Source: Aselliscus stoliczkanus
Taxonomy: Eukaryota > Chordata > Mammalia > Chiroptera > Hipposideridae
Reading direction: 5' to 3'
Assembly (NCBI GenBank): GCA_033961575.1
Contig: CM066736.1
Span: forward strand, 77,586,852-77,650,851
DNA: 64,000 nt
Below, one piece after another: positions 56,070 through 64,000 of this stretch. Position numbers and translations under genes: made by a program. Position 1 is the stretch's first letter, and each line of letters opens with the position of its first letter. The notes beneath the pieces were generated by a model that was not told the DNA's origin, made no database searches, and worked only from the letters and a program-made list of their open reading frames with translations.

Positions 56070-56805
56070 ATAACCCAGTGCCTGCAATCCAGGCACTGGA
56101 TTACAATTAAATATGAAAACTGAGGAACCGGGTCCATCAGTTGAAGGGGAGTTAGATATATATAAGGGCTACACATTTTCGGTGACATTTAAAACATTTT
56201 CCTTTCACTAACAGCATAAAAGAAATACATCTCAAGCCTATTTGGGATTGCCTGGATAACCACTTTATAATTGTACTGCTGTATCGTTTCCTGGAAGGCC
56301 TGCTGAGACGGCTGCTAAGTGACTCACTTCGGGCTTGTTTTTACAGTCTCACTGGAGACAAGTGGTACTCTTTTAAATGTCACAGCCTATTGTAAAGAGA
56401 ACAGAGGTGGATTTAATCCTCATCGCTGATGTACACTCAGCTAAGGCCAAGTGACATCAAGGCATGGTTAACACAAAAGAATTTGCACCGCAATAGTTGT
56501 ATCCTTTATGGTAGAAGTAGCAGCTGAGTTTCAGCAAAACATCACTCATCACGTTTATGTTAATTTGAAGTTTATTGATTGTGTAGTTTTAATTTAATTT
56601 TTAAATTTCAGTTTTTGTAATTGTATAGGAGCTAGAAGCATAAGTAGTTTATACTTGGTTTTCTGTTTGTACTTTGTTAAATAATTCTATAATAACTGTT
56701 TTTGCGAACATGAGAGTGTTTTCTACTTCAATTGTTTTTTTCATTTAAAATAGATACACATTTTATTCACATTTGAAAAGCAGTGATACAGTTGCTTGTG
56801 AACTA
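56070..56805. other. No gene recognised
   Basis: Nothing recognised. 'aatccaggcactggattaca' near 56087 is a short palindromic spot. Confidence 0.4.
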
Positions 56806-56809
56806 GTAC

Positions 56810-57065
56810 ATTTCCTCATTAGATTGTAAATTCTCAAAGATAGAAATGGTGTGATATTCATTTTGTAATCCCTACTCCATCCCTGATGCCTAGCATAATG
56901 CATGGTGATTCAATCATTCAATAAATATTTACTGATAGCCTATATTGCCAGGTACTATTTAGACTCTGGTAATATAGAAGTGAATGTGACTGATTAGGTC
57001 CTTGCCCTCAAGGAGCTTACTTTCCAATAGGGGAAAGACAATCAATAAATAAACACATGGAAATA
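56810..57065. repeat. Two L2 tails in opposite orientation
   Basis: Sense tail 56810-56935 ('ttagattgtaaattctcaaa', 'tgcctagcataatgcatggt') meets an antisense tail 56925-57065 ('tattgccaggtactatttag', 'cttgccctcaaggagcttac') at a shared 'caataaatatttac'. Confidence 0.8.
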
Positions 57066-57099
57066 AAATGCTTACATGTTGAATAAAGGCCATAGGGAA

Positions 57100-57200
57100 A
57101 TAATTTCCATCTTTCACATTCTACTGATGCTGTTGCCGTTAAGGTCAGCAGTGACCTCCGTGTCACCCAGTCTGTTGGCTGCTTCACTGTCCTTACCTGT
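57100..57200 (+). repeat. L2 LINE fragment (coding part)
   Basis: 'gttaaggtcagcagtgacct' with 'gttggctgcttcactgtcct' matches the L2 coding motif '..AGGTCACCAGTGACCTCC..'. Confidence 0.65.
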
Positions 57201-57204
57201 TTTG

Positions 57205-57635
57205 TTCAATAGGTATTTTGTATGAAGTCTTTTTTATGAGAAGTCTTCTTTAATTGAATTGTGTTAAGTAATATTCTTGGGCCTTGAGTCGTTCTCTATT
57301 GTGCCTTTTCTCACAACCTAGATTTACCTTCTTTGGCCCAGATTTTATTTTGTTTTGGGGTTTTCTTAAATTAATCCCCAAATTTATGCCTGGTCTCTTC
57401 ATGGAGATTGCAAACAACTTGAGACCAGAGGGTGCCTCTTTTATTTGTCTACACCTTGTATACTGCTCTATGTATATAATAGATGGACAACACCATTTGA
57501 CTTGCCTAATTGGCCTCTGCTCTTCGGTTTTCCATAGTTTTTAAGCTAAGTTCCCTGGAATTGTAGGGTTCCACTGATCTGACCCACGCAGGCTTCCTCC
57601 ACCCTCTCTTCAACAGATCTATCCTTCCTCCTTTC
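57205..57635. other. No gene recognised
   Basis: The 86-codon frame at 57284-57544 shows no family features. Nothing else recognised. Confidence 0.35.
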
Positions 57636-57639
57636 TCCT

Positions 57640-57730
57640 TCTTTCCTTCCTTCCTTCCTTCCTTCCTTCCTTCCTTCCTTCCTTCCTTCCTTCCTTCCCT
57701 CCTTCCCTCCTTCCCTTTCCTTCCATCCAT
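57640..57730 (+). repeat. (TTCC)n microsatellite
   Basis: About 90 bp of TTCC units with CCCTCC variants at the 3' side. A polypyrimidine tract. The Arg-Lys-Glu-Gly repeat frame on the minus strand is its artefact. Confidence 0.97.
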
Positions 57731-57959
57731 CATCTGGGTTTGTCTTAAGATTTTGTTTGACAAAAGGGTCTGATCCTTACCCTCGACAAAAATTATTTTT
57801 GAAAACCATAAGTAAACTAGTTTGTATACCATTCTATTAAGTCCTGGAAACTGACTAGTACATATACATATTTGGAGGGTATGTGTGCTTCTGTCTGGTC
57901 AAAGAGAGTCAATACCCTTTTGTTGACAAAAGTAAATGAAAACTAAATAGCAGAACTTC

Positions 57960-58095
57960 ATAGTTAAAGGTGTCTTGGATTTTATCTTGTTCAAATATCC
58001 AGCTTTACAGGTGAGGAAATTAGAGTCAAAGAGGCAATGCAACCTTTTTAAAGCCAGATAACTAGTTAATGGCAGTTGGGACTAGAACTCTTTTT
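57960..58095 (-). repeat. MIR SINE relic
   Basis: 'tacaggtgaggaaattagag', 'tcaaagaggcaatgcaacct', 'aactagttaatggcagttgg'. Confidence 0.75.
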
Positions 58096-58099
58096 ACTA

Positions 58100-58275
58100 C
58101 CCCATGTGGCATATATAAATATACAATTTCTGATTTTTCTATCAATTCTATTATGTTACAGTGTGATGACAGAAGTGACAGAGATTGAGAGACAGAAACA
58201 TAACACACAGTTATGCTGCACTGTGACTTTTGTATCAACTTGGGTTATATGGAATAAATAGATGCTAGATGGTGA
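58100..58275. other. No gene recognised
   Basis: Nothing recognised. Confidence 0.3.
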
Positions 58276-58279
58276 TAAA

Positions 58280-58600
58280 GTGAACTGGCATCTTAAAATG
58301 CTTAACCATAGAGTTGGGAGGACTGTGAGTGGAGCTGGGCCCCTTGTTAACTATATAATCCTGACTTCCTGTTTATCCTTATGGTAATTTCTGGGGGAGG
58401 GGTCATAATAAAGACGTTGGCCATCTTGGAACCAGAGTCTTTTTTTCCTGCGTGTGGGCTACCAGTTGGAGCCCCATATCAGAGGTGTGCTTTCTTTCAT
58501 TGTGGTGGTGGTCTTGCTTCTTTTACTTTTCCTGAATAAACATTTTCTTTTGTGGACTACTTGGAGAGCTATTTTTTGCCAGTCAGCAACAGGGAACAAA
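58280..58600 (+). repeat. LTR-like relic
   Basis: 'taataaagacgttggccatc' (AATAAA at about 58407) and 'tttcctgaataaacattttc' (58525-58544) give two polyadenylation-like signals in a solo-LTR-like block. Family not recognised. Confidence 0.4.
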
Positions 58601-58619
58601 CATGGATAGGTGTACATTT

Positions 58620-58660
58620 GCATACAAATAGATAGCTCTCAATAAAGATTTGTTGAATTG
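58620..58660 (+). repeat. L2/MIR-like tail
   Basis: 'agctctcaataaagatttgt' then 'tgaattgcac'. Confidence 0.5.
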
Positions 58661-58663
58661 CAC

Positions 58664-58753
58664 AGACTAAGATATTTACATACCTGTCATCATATTCTAA
58701 TATTCTTTTCTCCTCCCTCTATTATTATCACCATTTTCCATGGCCAAAATTAA
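58664..58753 (+). repeat. 90-bp segment, copied at 62686-62775
   Basis: Identical in length to 62686-62775 with 4 mismatches in 90 bases, same orientation. Not part of any repeat family I recognise. Likely the source copy, because the other copy interrupts a MIR. Confidence 0.9.
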
Positions 58754-58759
58754 TAAAGA

Positions 58760-59038
58760 ATGGCGATGAATCTAGTTCAGAGTGAGATGCCGGAGATGTG
58801 ATTAACATAAAGTTGAGTGGTAACAATTAGAAGGTTGGCAAATATAACTCTAAGCCTTGGTACTCCACCATCACCCCTGAGCATACATTTTAGGTCCAGA
58901 CCACCACCTTTCCTGTGTTCTCTTTTCCTTAAGTAATGAGGGTTTACTGTACAAATTCAGGTGCCAATAAAGAAGGCAGGGATATCAAACATCATATGAA
59001 GCCCTAAATGTCATCCCAGACATAAAACAAGCTCTAAC
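58760..59038. other. No gene recognised
   Basis: Nothing recognised. Confidence 0.35.
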
Positions 59039-59041
59039 TCA

Positions 59042-59280
59042 AGAGTGGTTAAGAGCAGTGATTCTAGAATGAAGCAAATCTGAGTTCGAATCCTTCCTAA
59101 AGGGGTGACTTTGTGTACTTCCTTAACTCATCTCTGCCTCAGTTTTCTCATCTATGAAATGGAGATAATAAGAGCAACTACTTCATAGGTAGTTGTTAAG
59201 ATAAAGGAATAATGCATGTGAATTTTTTACCATCTCTGGGACATTGTGAGGGCTCAATAAGTGATCATTGTTTTGTTGTT
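59042..59280 (+). repeat. MIR SINE, well preserved
   Basis: 'gagtggttaagagcagtgat', 'tctgagttcgaatccttcct', 'ctcatctctgcctcagtttt', 'ctcatctatgaaatggagat', 'gggctcaataagtgatcatt': the whole MIR order from tRNA-like head to tail. Confidence 0.93.
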
Positions 59281-59284
59281 ATGA

Positions 59285-60340
59285 TTAACTACTAGGTTAT
59301 CCTGCCATACTCTCAGAAGCAATGCTCCCTACACTAATCTCTACCATTATGCTAAATAATACTCTTTGTTTTGGCTCCTGCTACCATTATATTAACTATT
59401 TTTCCTTTCCTTTTTTTTTTTTTTTTAATTTTTCAAGTGAAGGGATCTGATTGGGTTAGCCTATTGCTGATTTTGTAAGGCAGAGTTCTTATATCAGGCT
59501 ACTTTGTAGCCTACTGGCCAGCCTAGCAACTGACTGATTTTGGTCCAGGAGCTCAGCAATCGCCAGGCCAGGTGAGATACCTTATGTGTAGAAAGACCTT
59601 CTAAAAGAAAATGTAGGTCTGGCAGGCATTCTGATGCTTCCTAAGGCAGCATGGTGTAACTCATACCTACCATGGTGCTTGACCAGTACGAGGAGTATAG
59701 AAAAAAATAGCCAAATTGTACTAGTTTGATTAATAATAAATATGATGCTTAAACAAATATATGTTTTGTTTTTTTTTAGGTAATAATATTGCTAATGAAT
59801 TTGGGCCTCAGAGAAAAAGAAGCTTGGAAATGAAACAACAGACTAAACAAAGGTCACTCAGGGCAAAACCTGTGTTTGTGATATACGATTAGAGTCTGTC
59901 CAAGTTTCTGACAAACAGGAGTTACCTAAAGAGGAACAGAATGTGGAGTCAGCCTTTCAGAATTCTATTGACTGTAACCTGCTGTGAATTATAGGTAGTT
60001 ATGCAGCTGTTTGGAGAGATTCTTCCCATGACAGCCTGACCTCAAGTACTCTCAAGATCGCTTTATACTGAATGTTTCTACTGTACCATTTGTATTATTA
60101 GTTTTTAGGTGAATGGTATACAAGGTCATGGTGAACTGATTTTTTCAAACTTTAAATGAATCAATTTGATGACGGCAGGATGGGTATTTTTCTTGGATCT
60201 CCAAAGCTAAGTTCTAAAGCTCCAACTGGAAACATAGTGGCTGCTACTCTTTCTGCATCCTTTAAGGGTCAGATTTTGATGGGCTTGGCATCTGCCTGCA
60301 CAGTGACTGTTAGAGGCTTATTCTTATTCATTTAGGTACA
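59285..60340. other. No gene recognised
   Basis: No exon recognised. T-runs at about 59411-59427 and 59769-59778. Confidence 0.4.
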
Positions 60341-60344
60341 GAGC

Positions 60345-60525
60345 AAGCCATGACCATAGTGGAAAGCTTCTTTGGGAATCAGTAGTTTCAAGTTCTGGTT
60401 TAGTCACTACTGGCTCTGTGTTCTTGAAGAAGTCACCTTAATTCACTAGCCACAGTTTCTTTGTTTGTACAGTGAGGAGGTAAGAGGTTTCTCAGCCCTC
60501 TCACAGTTCTAGCTCTGTGTGCTCC
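60345..60525 (+). repeat. MIR SINE relic
   Basis: 'tttcaagttctggtttagtc', 'gaagaagtcaccttaattca', 'tttctttgtttgtacagtga'. Confidence 0.7.
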
Positions 60526-60639
60526 AGACGCACAGACTCCGTTTCTTTCTTATATTGGTCTGTTCAACATTTTGTTTCTAGACCATGCCATATCATTTTA
60601 TGCCTGTCTTTTGCACCATGTATATTCTTTGGTCCTGCA

Positions 60640-60790
60640 TTTATTAATGCTTACATGCATCCATTCATTTATTGATTCTTCAATTCCGCATTTATTGAGT
60701 GTATACTATCTTCCTGGCCCTGATGATACAAAATTAACTGACATGATCTCTGCTCTCAAAATGTTAAAATTCAAGTATGGAATACAACAT
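60640..60790 (-). repeat. L2 LINE 3' end
   Basis: 'ttattgagtgtatactatct', 'tcctggccctgatgatacaa', 'gatctctgctctcaaaatgt'. Confidence 0.75.
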
Positions 60791-60794
60791 CCTG

Positions 60795-61035
60795 GCTTTC
60801 TAACTTCATCTCATATTACTTGCATTCTCTAGTGGATTTCCTGACTATCTTTGCCATGCTTTCTTCTTACTCAGGTTTTTGCACATCCTCCATCCCTTCC
60901 ACTTCTCTGAGTCCAAACTCACATGCCTCAAAATGTCTCCTCATCCTTAGGTCTGAGTTGAAAACTTTCCTTCCATTGAGAAACAAACTCCCTAGAACAG
61001 GTTTCCAACATGTATTCTCCTTACACCATATACTT
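60795..61035 (+). repeat. L2-like fragment
   Basis: 'ctaacttcatctcatattac', 'aaatgtctcctcatccttag' and 'tccctagaacaggtttccaa' fit the sense L2 3' coding region loosely. Confidence 0.5.
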
Positions 61036-61039
61036 CTTC

Positions 61040-61685
61040 TAGCCTGACTGACATTCATGAAACTGGTAATAACTTGACTAAACCATTACATATTGTCCAT
61101 AATATGTCCAGAAGGAAAATTTTACTTCGGACAACATGAATGTACATGGATTCCTAAGGATGCTGCAAAATCCTTGTTTTCCTTTCCCATTAGTTTAAAC
61201 AGAGTCCACCTGTGATGGACATAAGGGGTCCCTATTTTATGTCCTTCCTACCACTTCCTACCACTATTTATTGCTTCCATTCCTTCAGTACTTCCATCTA
61301 TTGTCCTCTGAGGAGTTGGTGGGACAGTGCCATGTTTTCATATCTACATGACTTTGAATATTAGTTTAGATCCTTCAGGTACTTCAGGTTAAAAATCTAT
61401 AGATTTTTCTACAGATTGAAGGGTATTTCTCTGCCTAACATGTTATAGCATAACTTCAGTGTGTTACTGTGCTAATAAACATTTTGTTTCTCTACTCCCC
61501 CGCAAAACAAAATAGAAATGAAATAGAAGTGAAGGTAGGGAAGGCTTTTTGTTGTTGTTGTTGTTACATTTATTGTTTTTATTTCTGTGGCAAACCTTGT
61601 ATAAAACGTATGCATTGCACACAGTAAAATGGGTTGAAGTTTTTCTTTTTTTTTTTTGTTAGACTGTTAGTTTTTATTAGGGAAG
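61040..61685. other. No gene recognised
   Basis: Nothing recognised. A (GTT)n spot lies at 61550-61564. Confidence 0.4.
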
Positions 61686-61689
61686 GGAC

Positions 61690-61780
61690 TATTCTGTTAA
61701 ACTCATTGCTGTATCTCTAGTATCAGGCACATAGTACATGCTTAATAAATATTCGTGGAATAAATGAGTGAGTAAATGAA
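61690..61780 (+). repeat. L2 LINE 3' tail
   Basis: 'gctgtatctctagtatcagg', 'cacatagtacatgcttaata', 'aataaatgagtgagtaaatg'. Confidence 0.82.
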
Positions 61781-61954
61781 AGGTGGGGAAGATAGACCAA
61801 GAAATTGATTTTCACCATCTAATATGAGATGTTCTATAGCATAGATATATTATGTCCCTATTTGGGTGTACTATATTCCAAGAAGATTATGTATTATAGT
61901 TTTGTAAATACTAAAATAGTATATAGCTACTTTGGAAAGACATTTGGAAGCTCT

Positions 61955-62145
61955 CCACTGCGATGGTTCTTAAACTGTGGTCCCTGGACAGCAAGATCAG
62001 CACTACGTGGGAATTTATCAGAAAAGTACAGTTTGGGCCCCACACTAGACGGACTGAATCAGAAACTTTGGTGGGGTGGCCCAGTAATCTCTCTTTTTTT
62101 TTTTTTTATCAGCTCTTCAGGTGATTTGGGTGCATGATAAAATTA
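61955..62145. repeat. MER5-like hAT-Charlie element
   Basis: 'atggttcttaaactgtggtc', 'gaatcagaaactttggtggg', 'cagctcttcaggtgatttgg' in MER5A/B order. A T-run of about 16 inside (62092-62107) interrupts it. Confidence 0.8.
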
Positions 62146-62149
62146 CACA

Positions 62150-62475
62150 ACCACCTCTTATAAGGGATAGGAAGAGGCGTATGACTTGTCCTTTAACTTT
62201 GTAAAGCTTCCAGGTAGGGAGATAAAACATATATACCAGTGATATGGGGCTACAAGAATCACAAGATAAATGCAAAGTGCAAAGGCAATTACAGGGATGA
62301 AGGCAGAAATGACTTCTGGGGAAAGAGGCTTTAGGGAGAAAGACTCTTTGAGCTGGAACTGCTGAGTCATGGTCCATAAAACATTTCAGATGAAAAAAAC
62401 AAATCAGAATTCTTGTAAAGCCAGAACAAAACAAAGAAAATCTGACAACTACTCTAGATATAAAATGGCAGTTTG
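62150..62475. other. No gene recognised
   Basis: The 105-codon minus frame at 62117-62434 runs partly through the MER5-like element and has no family features. Treated as chance. Confidence 0.4.
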
Positions 62476-62479
62476 TAAG

Positions 62480-62832
62480 TAGTCAGGAACATGCAGGCTT
62501 TGGAGTTAGACATATGTGGCTTCTATCCTGGCTCTAAAAATTATGAACTGAGCAAACTGAGTAAACTTCTTAATCTCTCTCTTCCTGAGTTTTCTCCTTT
62601 GTAAACTGGATAAAATAATAGTACCTATCTCATAGGATCATTTGGAATAATAAATGACGTTATATATATTTTTATTGACTTTCTCAGATTAAGATATTTA
62701 CTTACCTGTCACCATATTCTAATATTCTTTTCTCCTCTCTCTATTATTATCACCATTTTCCATGGCCAAAATTAACATATATATAGTTTAACTTGCTATG
62801 GTAAAGGCTTGATAAATGGTATTATTATTATT
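62480..62832 (+). repeat. MIR SINE split by a 90-110 bp insertion
   Basis: Left part to about 62668: 'ttctatcctggctctaaaaa', 'ttaatctctctcttcctgag', 'atagtacctatctcatagga'. The right part 62776-62832 resumes with 'cttgctatggtaaaggcttg' and 'ataaatggtattattatta'. The intervening 62669-62775 is foreign to MIR. Confidence 0.85.
62686..62775 (+). repeat. Inserted copy of 58664-58753
   Basis: Lies inside the MIR above. Preceded by about 17 bp of unassigned sequence ('ttttattgactttctc') and flanked by 'atatatat'-type sequence on both sides. 86 of 90 positions match the source. Confidence 0.9.
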
Positions 62833-62934
62833 CACACAAAAATAGACTATTGGAGTTGAAAATTTAGGTAAGAGGTTTTGTCTAGACAACCAGGAAGAAT
62901 TTACATCTTCAATTTCCTTGATATAATTTTTTCT

Positions 62935-63446
62935 TTTTTAAAAAGAATTTTTAATATTTATTTTTAAGGCATTTAAAAATACTGAAACCATCTTAAGCTT
63001 GAAAGTACAGTACAAACATTTTTATCTCTTGAATCATTTGAGAGTATGTGATCTACCTGTTGTTCCATCTCCTCCTTATATATTAGTGCATATTTTTTGG
63101 GAACAAGGACATTCTCCTATATACCTGCAATGTAACCATCAAAATAATAAAAATTAATAAATGTACCTTATGGCAAAGAATTCAGTTTAGAATCACACAT
63201 TGCCTTTAGTTGCTATATATTTTCAGTATCCTTAATTCTGGGGCAGTTCATCAGCCCTTGTTTTTTTGTGACGTTGATACTCCTGAAAAAGGAATAGCAC
63301 AAAAGTAAGGCTGTGTTCTTTTCATTGCCTCCTACCAGGTGGCACGATTCTGTTTGTTCTATATACTGATGGTCACTTTGAAAGCTTGATTAAAGTTGAT
63401 TTCAGGTCTAGGCTTCTTCACTGTGAAGCTACTCTTTTTCTTTTTG
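62935..63446 (-). repeat. Old L1 (L1M-type) 3' region
   Basis: Antisense L1M: 'aatcacacattgcctttagt', 'ttctggggcagttcatcagc', 'gtgacgttgatactcctgaa', 'tcttcactgtgaagctactc'. It is cut by the mariner at 63451 and probably continues beyond the window. Confidence 0.75.
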
Positions 63447-63450
63447 TGTA

Positions 63451-63995
63451 CGAGGTGTGATCAAAAGATGTGAATGTTCAAATTAAAAAAAAATTATTAC
63501 AGTAAAACACACATTGCCATTAATTCCCTTAAAAATACCCCCCCCACACACACACACACACACTTCAAACATACTTATCCCATCATTCTTGCCACTTTCT
63601 GAAGCAGTTCTGGAAGTTTTCTTTCCTGAGTGTCTTCACTTCATACTCCATCATGACAACGTTCCGTGTCACACATCATTTCTGTCAATTAAAAACATTA
63701 CAGTGTGTCCTCATCCACCTTGTTCACTGGATCTGGTACAATGCGACTTTTGGCTCTTCCCGAAAGTCGAAATGACCATGAAAGGAAAACATTTTTAATC
63801 GATTCAGGACATCAAGGCAGCCATGACCGCACAACTAAAGACACTCACAAAAAGAGAACTGCTTCAGAAAGTGGCAGCATGATGGGATGTGTTTAAAATG
63901 AGGGGGAGTATTTTGAGGGGAGTTAATGTCAATGTATCTTTTACTGTAATAAATTTTTTCATTTAAACATTCACTGTATTTTTTATCACACCTTG
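63451..63995 (+). mobile_element. Fold-back mariner with very long inverted arms
   Basis: 545 bp, flanked by TA (63449-63450 and 63996-63997). Termini: left 'cgaggtgtgatcaaaagatg', right complement of 'caaggtgtgataaaaaatac'. The inverted homology does not stop at the TIR. Left arm 63451 to about 63640 pairs with right arm about 63832 to 63995, including 'ctttctgaagcagttct' (63595-63611) against 'agaactgcttcagaaag' (63855-63871). A (CA)n expansion sits in the left arm. The unpaired loop is about 190 bp. Confidence 0.9.
63590..63835 (+). pseudogene. Mariner transposase C-terminal pseudogene
   Basis: The open stretch 63514-63798 includes HHDNVPCHTS (second catalytic Asp, about 63646-63675) and CSLDLVQCDFWLFPKVEMTM (third catalytic Asp in the DLVQCDFW motif, about 63725-63785). 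This is the C-terminal catalytic part of a mariner transposase, here lying in the loop of the fold-back element. The N-terminal HTH region and first Asp are absent, replaced by an inverted copy of the 3' end. It is a different lineage from the mariner at 30639, as shown by the termini. It cannot encode an active enzyme. Confidence 0.88.
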
Positions 63996-64000
63996 TATAT

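Noticed and set aside
56087..56106. Palindrome 'aatccaggcactggatt' as an operator or binding site
   Set aside because: Short, single, and next to a MIR end; no supporting context.
57506..57832. Lys/Arg/Glu/Gly repeat protein on the minus strand
   Set aside because: Translation of the (TTCC)n microsatellite.

Overview
The window looks like gene-poor nuclear DNA from a placental mammal, either intergenic or deep intronic. It is AT-rich, no reading frame outside transposons exceeds about 145 codons, and ancient mammal-wide repeats (MIR, L2, MER5-like hAT, Tigger) occur throughout. The lineage-specific repeats point to a bat. Twelve copies of a tRNA-derived SINE have heads starting GGCCGGCCGAGTGGC and, in the long forms, tails ending CCAATAAAATCTTT. 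They resemble the Rhin-1 type SINEs described for horseshoe and leaf-nosed bats. That identification is from memory and is an inference; no database was searched. I found no convincing host exon, tRNA, rRNA, snRNA or CRISPR array.

Layout. 1-7 kb: MIR/L2 relics, two Tigger-type DNA transposons and a dimeric SINE inside L2. 7-10.4 kb: an old L1 ORF2 piece hit by a tiny L1 made only of 5' and 3' ends, then the 5' half of another L1 (minus strand, GC-rich 5'UTR plus ORF1) hit by a dimeric SINE. 10.6-19 kb: L1 ends, L2, MIR, LTR-like relics and SINEs. 19.4-30 kb: a long-TIR DNA element, AT/AC microsatellites, a mariner MITE, a SINE with a perfect 16-bp target duplication, L2 and a (GA)27 tract. 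30.6-33 kb: a nearly full-length dead mariner carrying a SINE, then L1. 36.4-39.9 kb: a long L2 split by a fairly young 5'-truncated L1 with a 19-bp target duplication. 40-49 kb: long and short SINEs and an L2 > Tigger > MITE nest. 49-62 kb: L1/L2/MIR/LTR relics and a second Tigger of the same family. 62.5-64 kb: a MIR carrying a 90-bp sequence copied from 4 kb upstream, then an L1M relic carrying a fold-back mariner that ends at the window edge.

The only protein-coding content is broken transposon genes: L1 ORF1, L1 ORF2 and mariner transposase. The most interesting signals are structural: the fold-back mariner (63451-63995), the templated 90-bp insertion (62686-62775 from 58664-58753), the mini-L1 with its own target duplication (7293-7731), the modular SINE family and several datable nested insertions. 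Family names come from recognised consensus patterns and are most certain for L1, L2, MIR, mariner and the bat SINE. They are least certain for the LTR-like segments.
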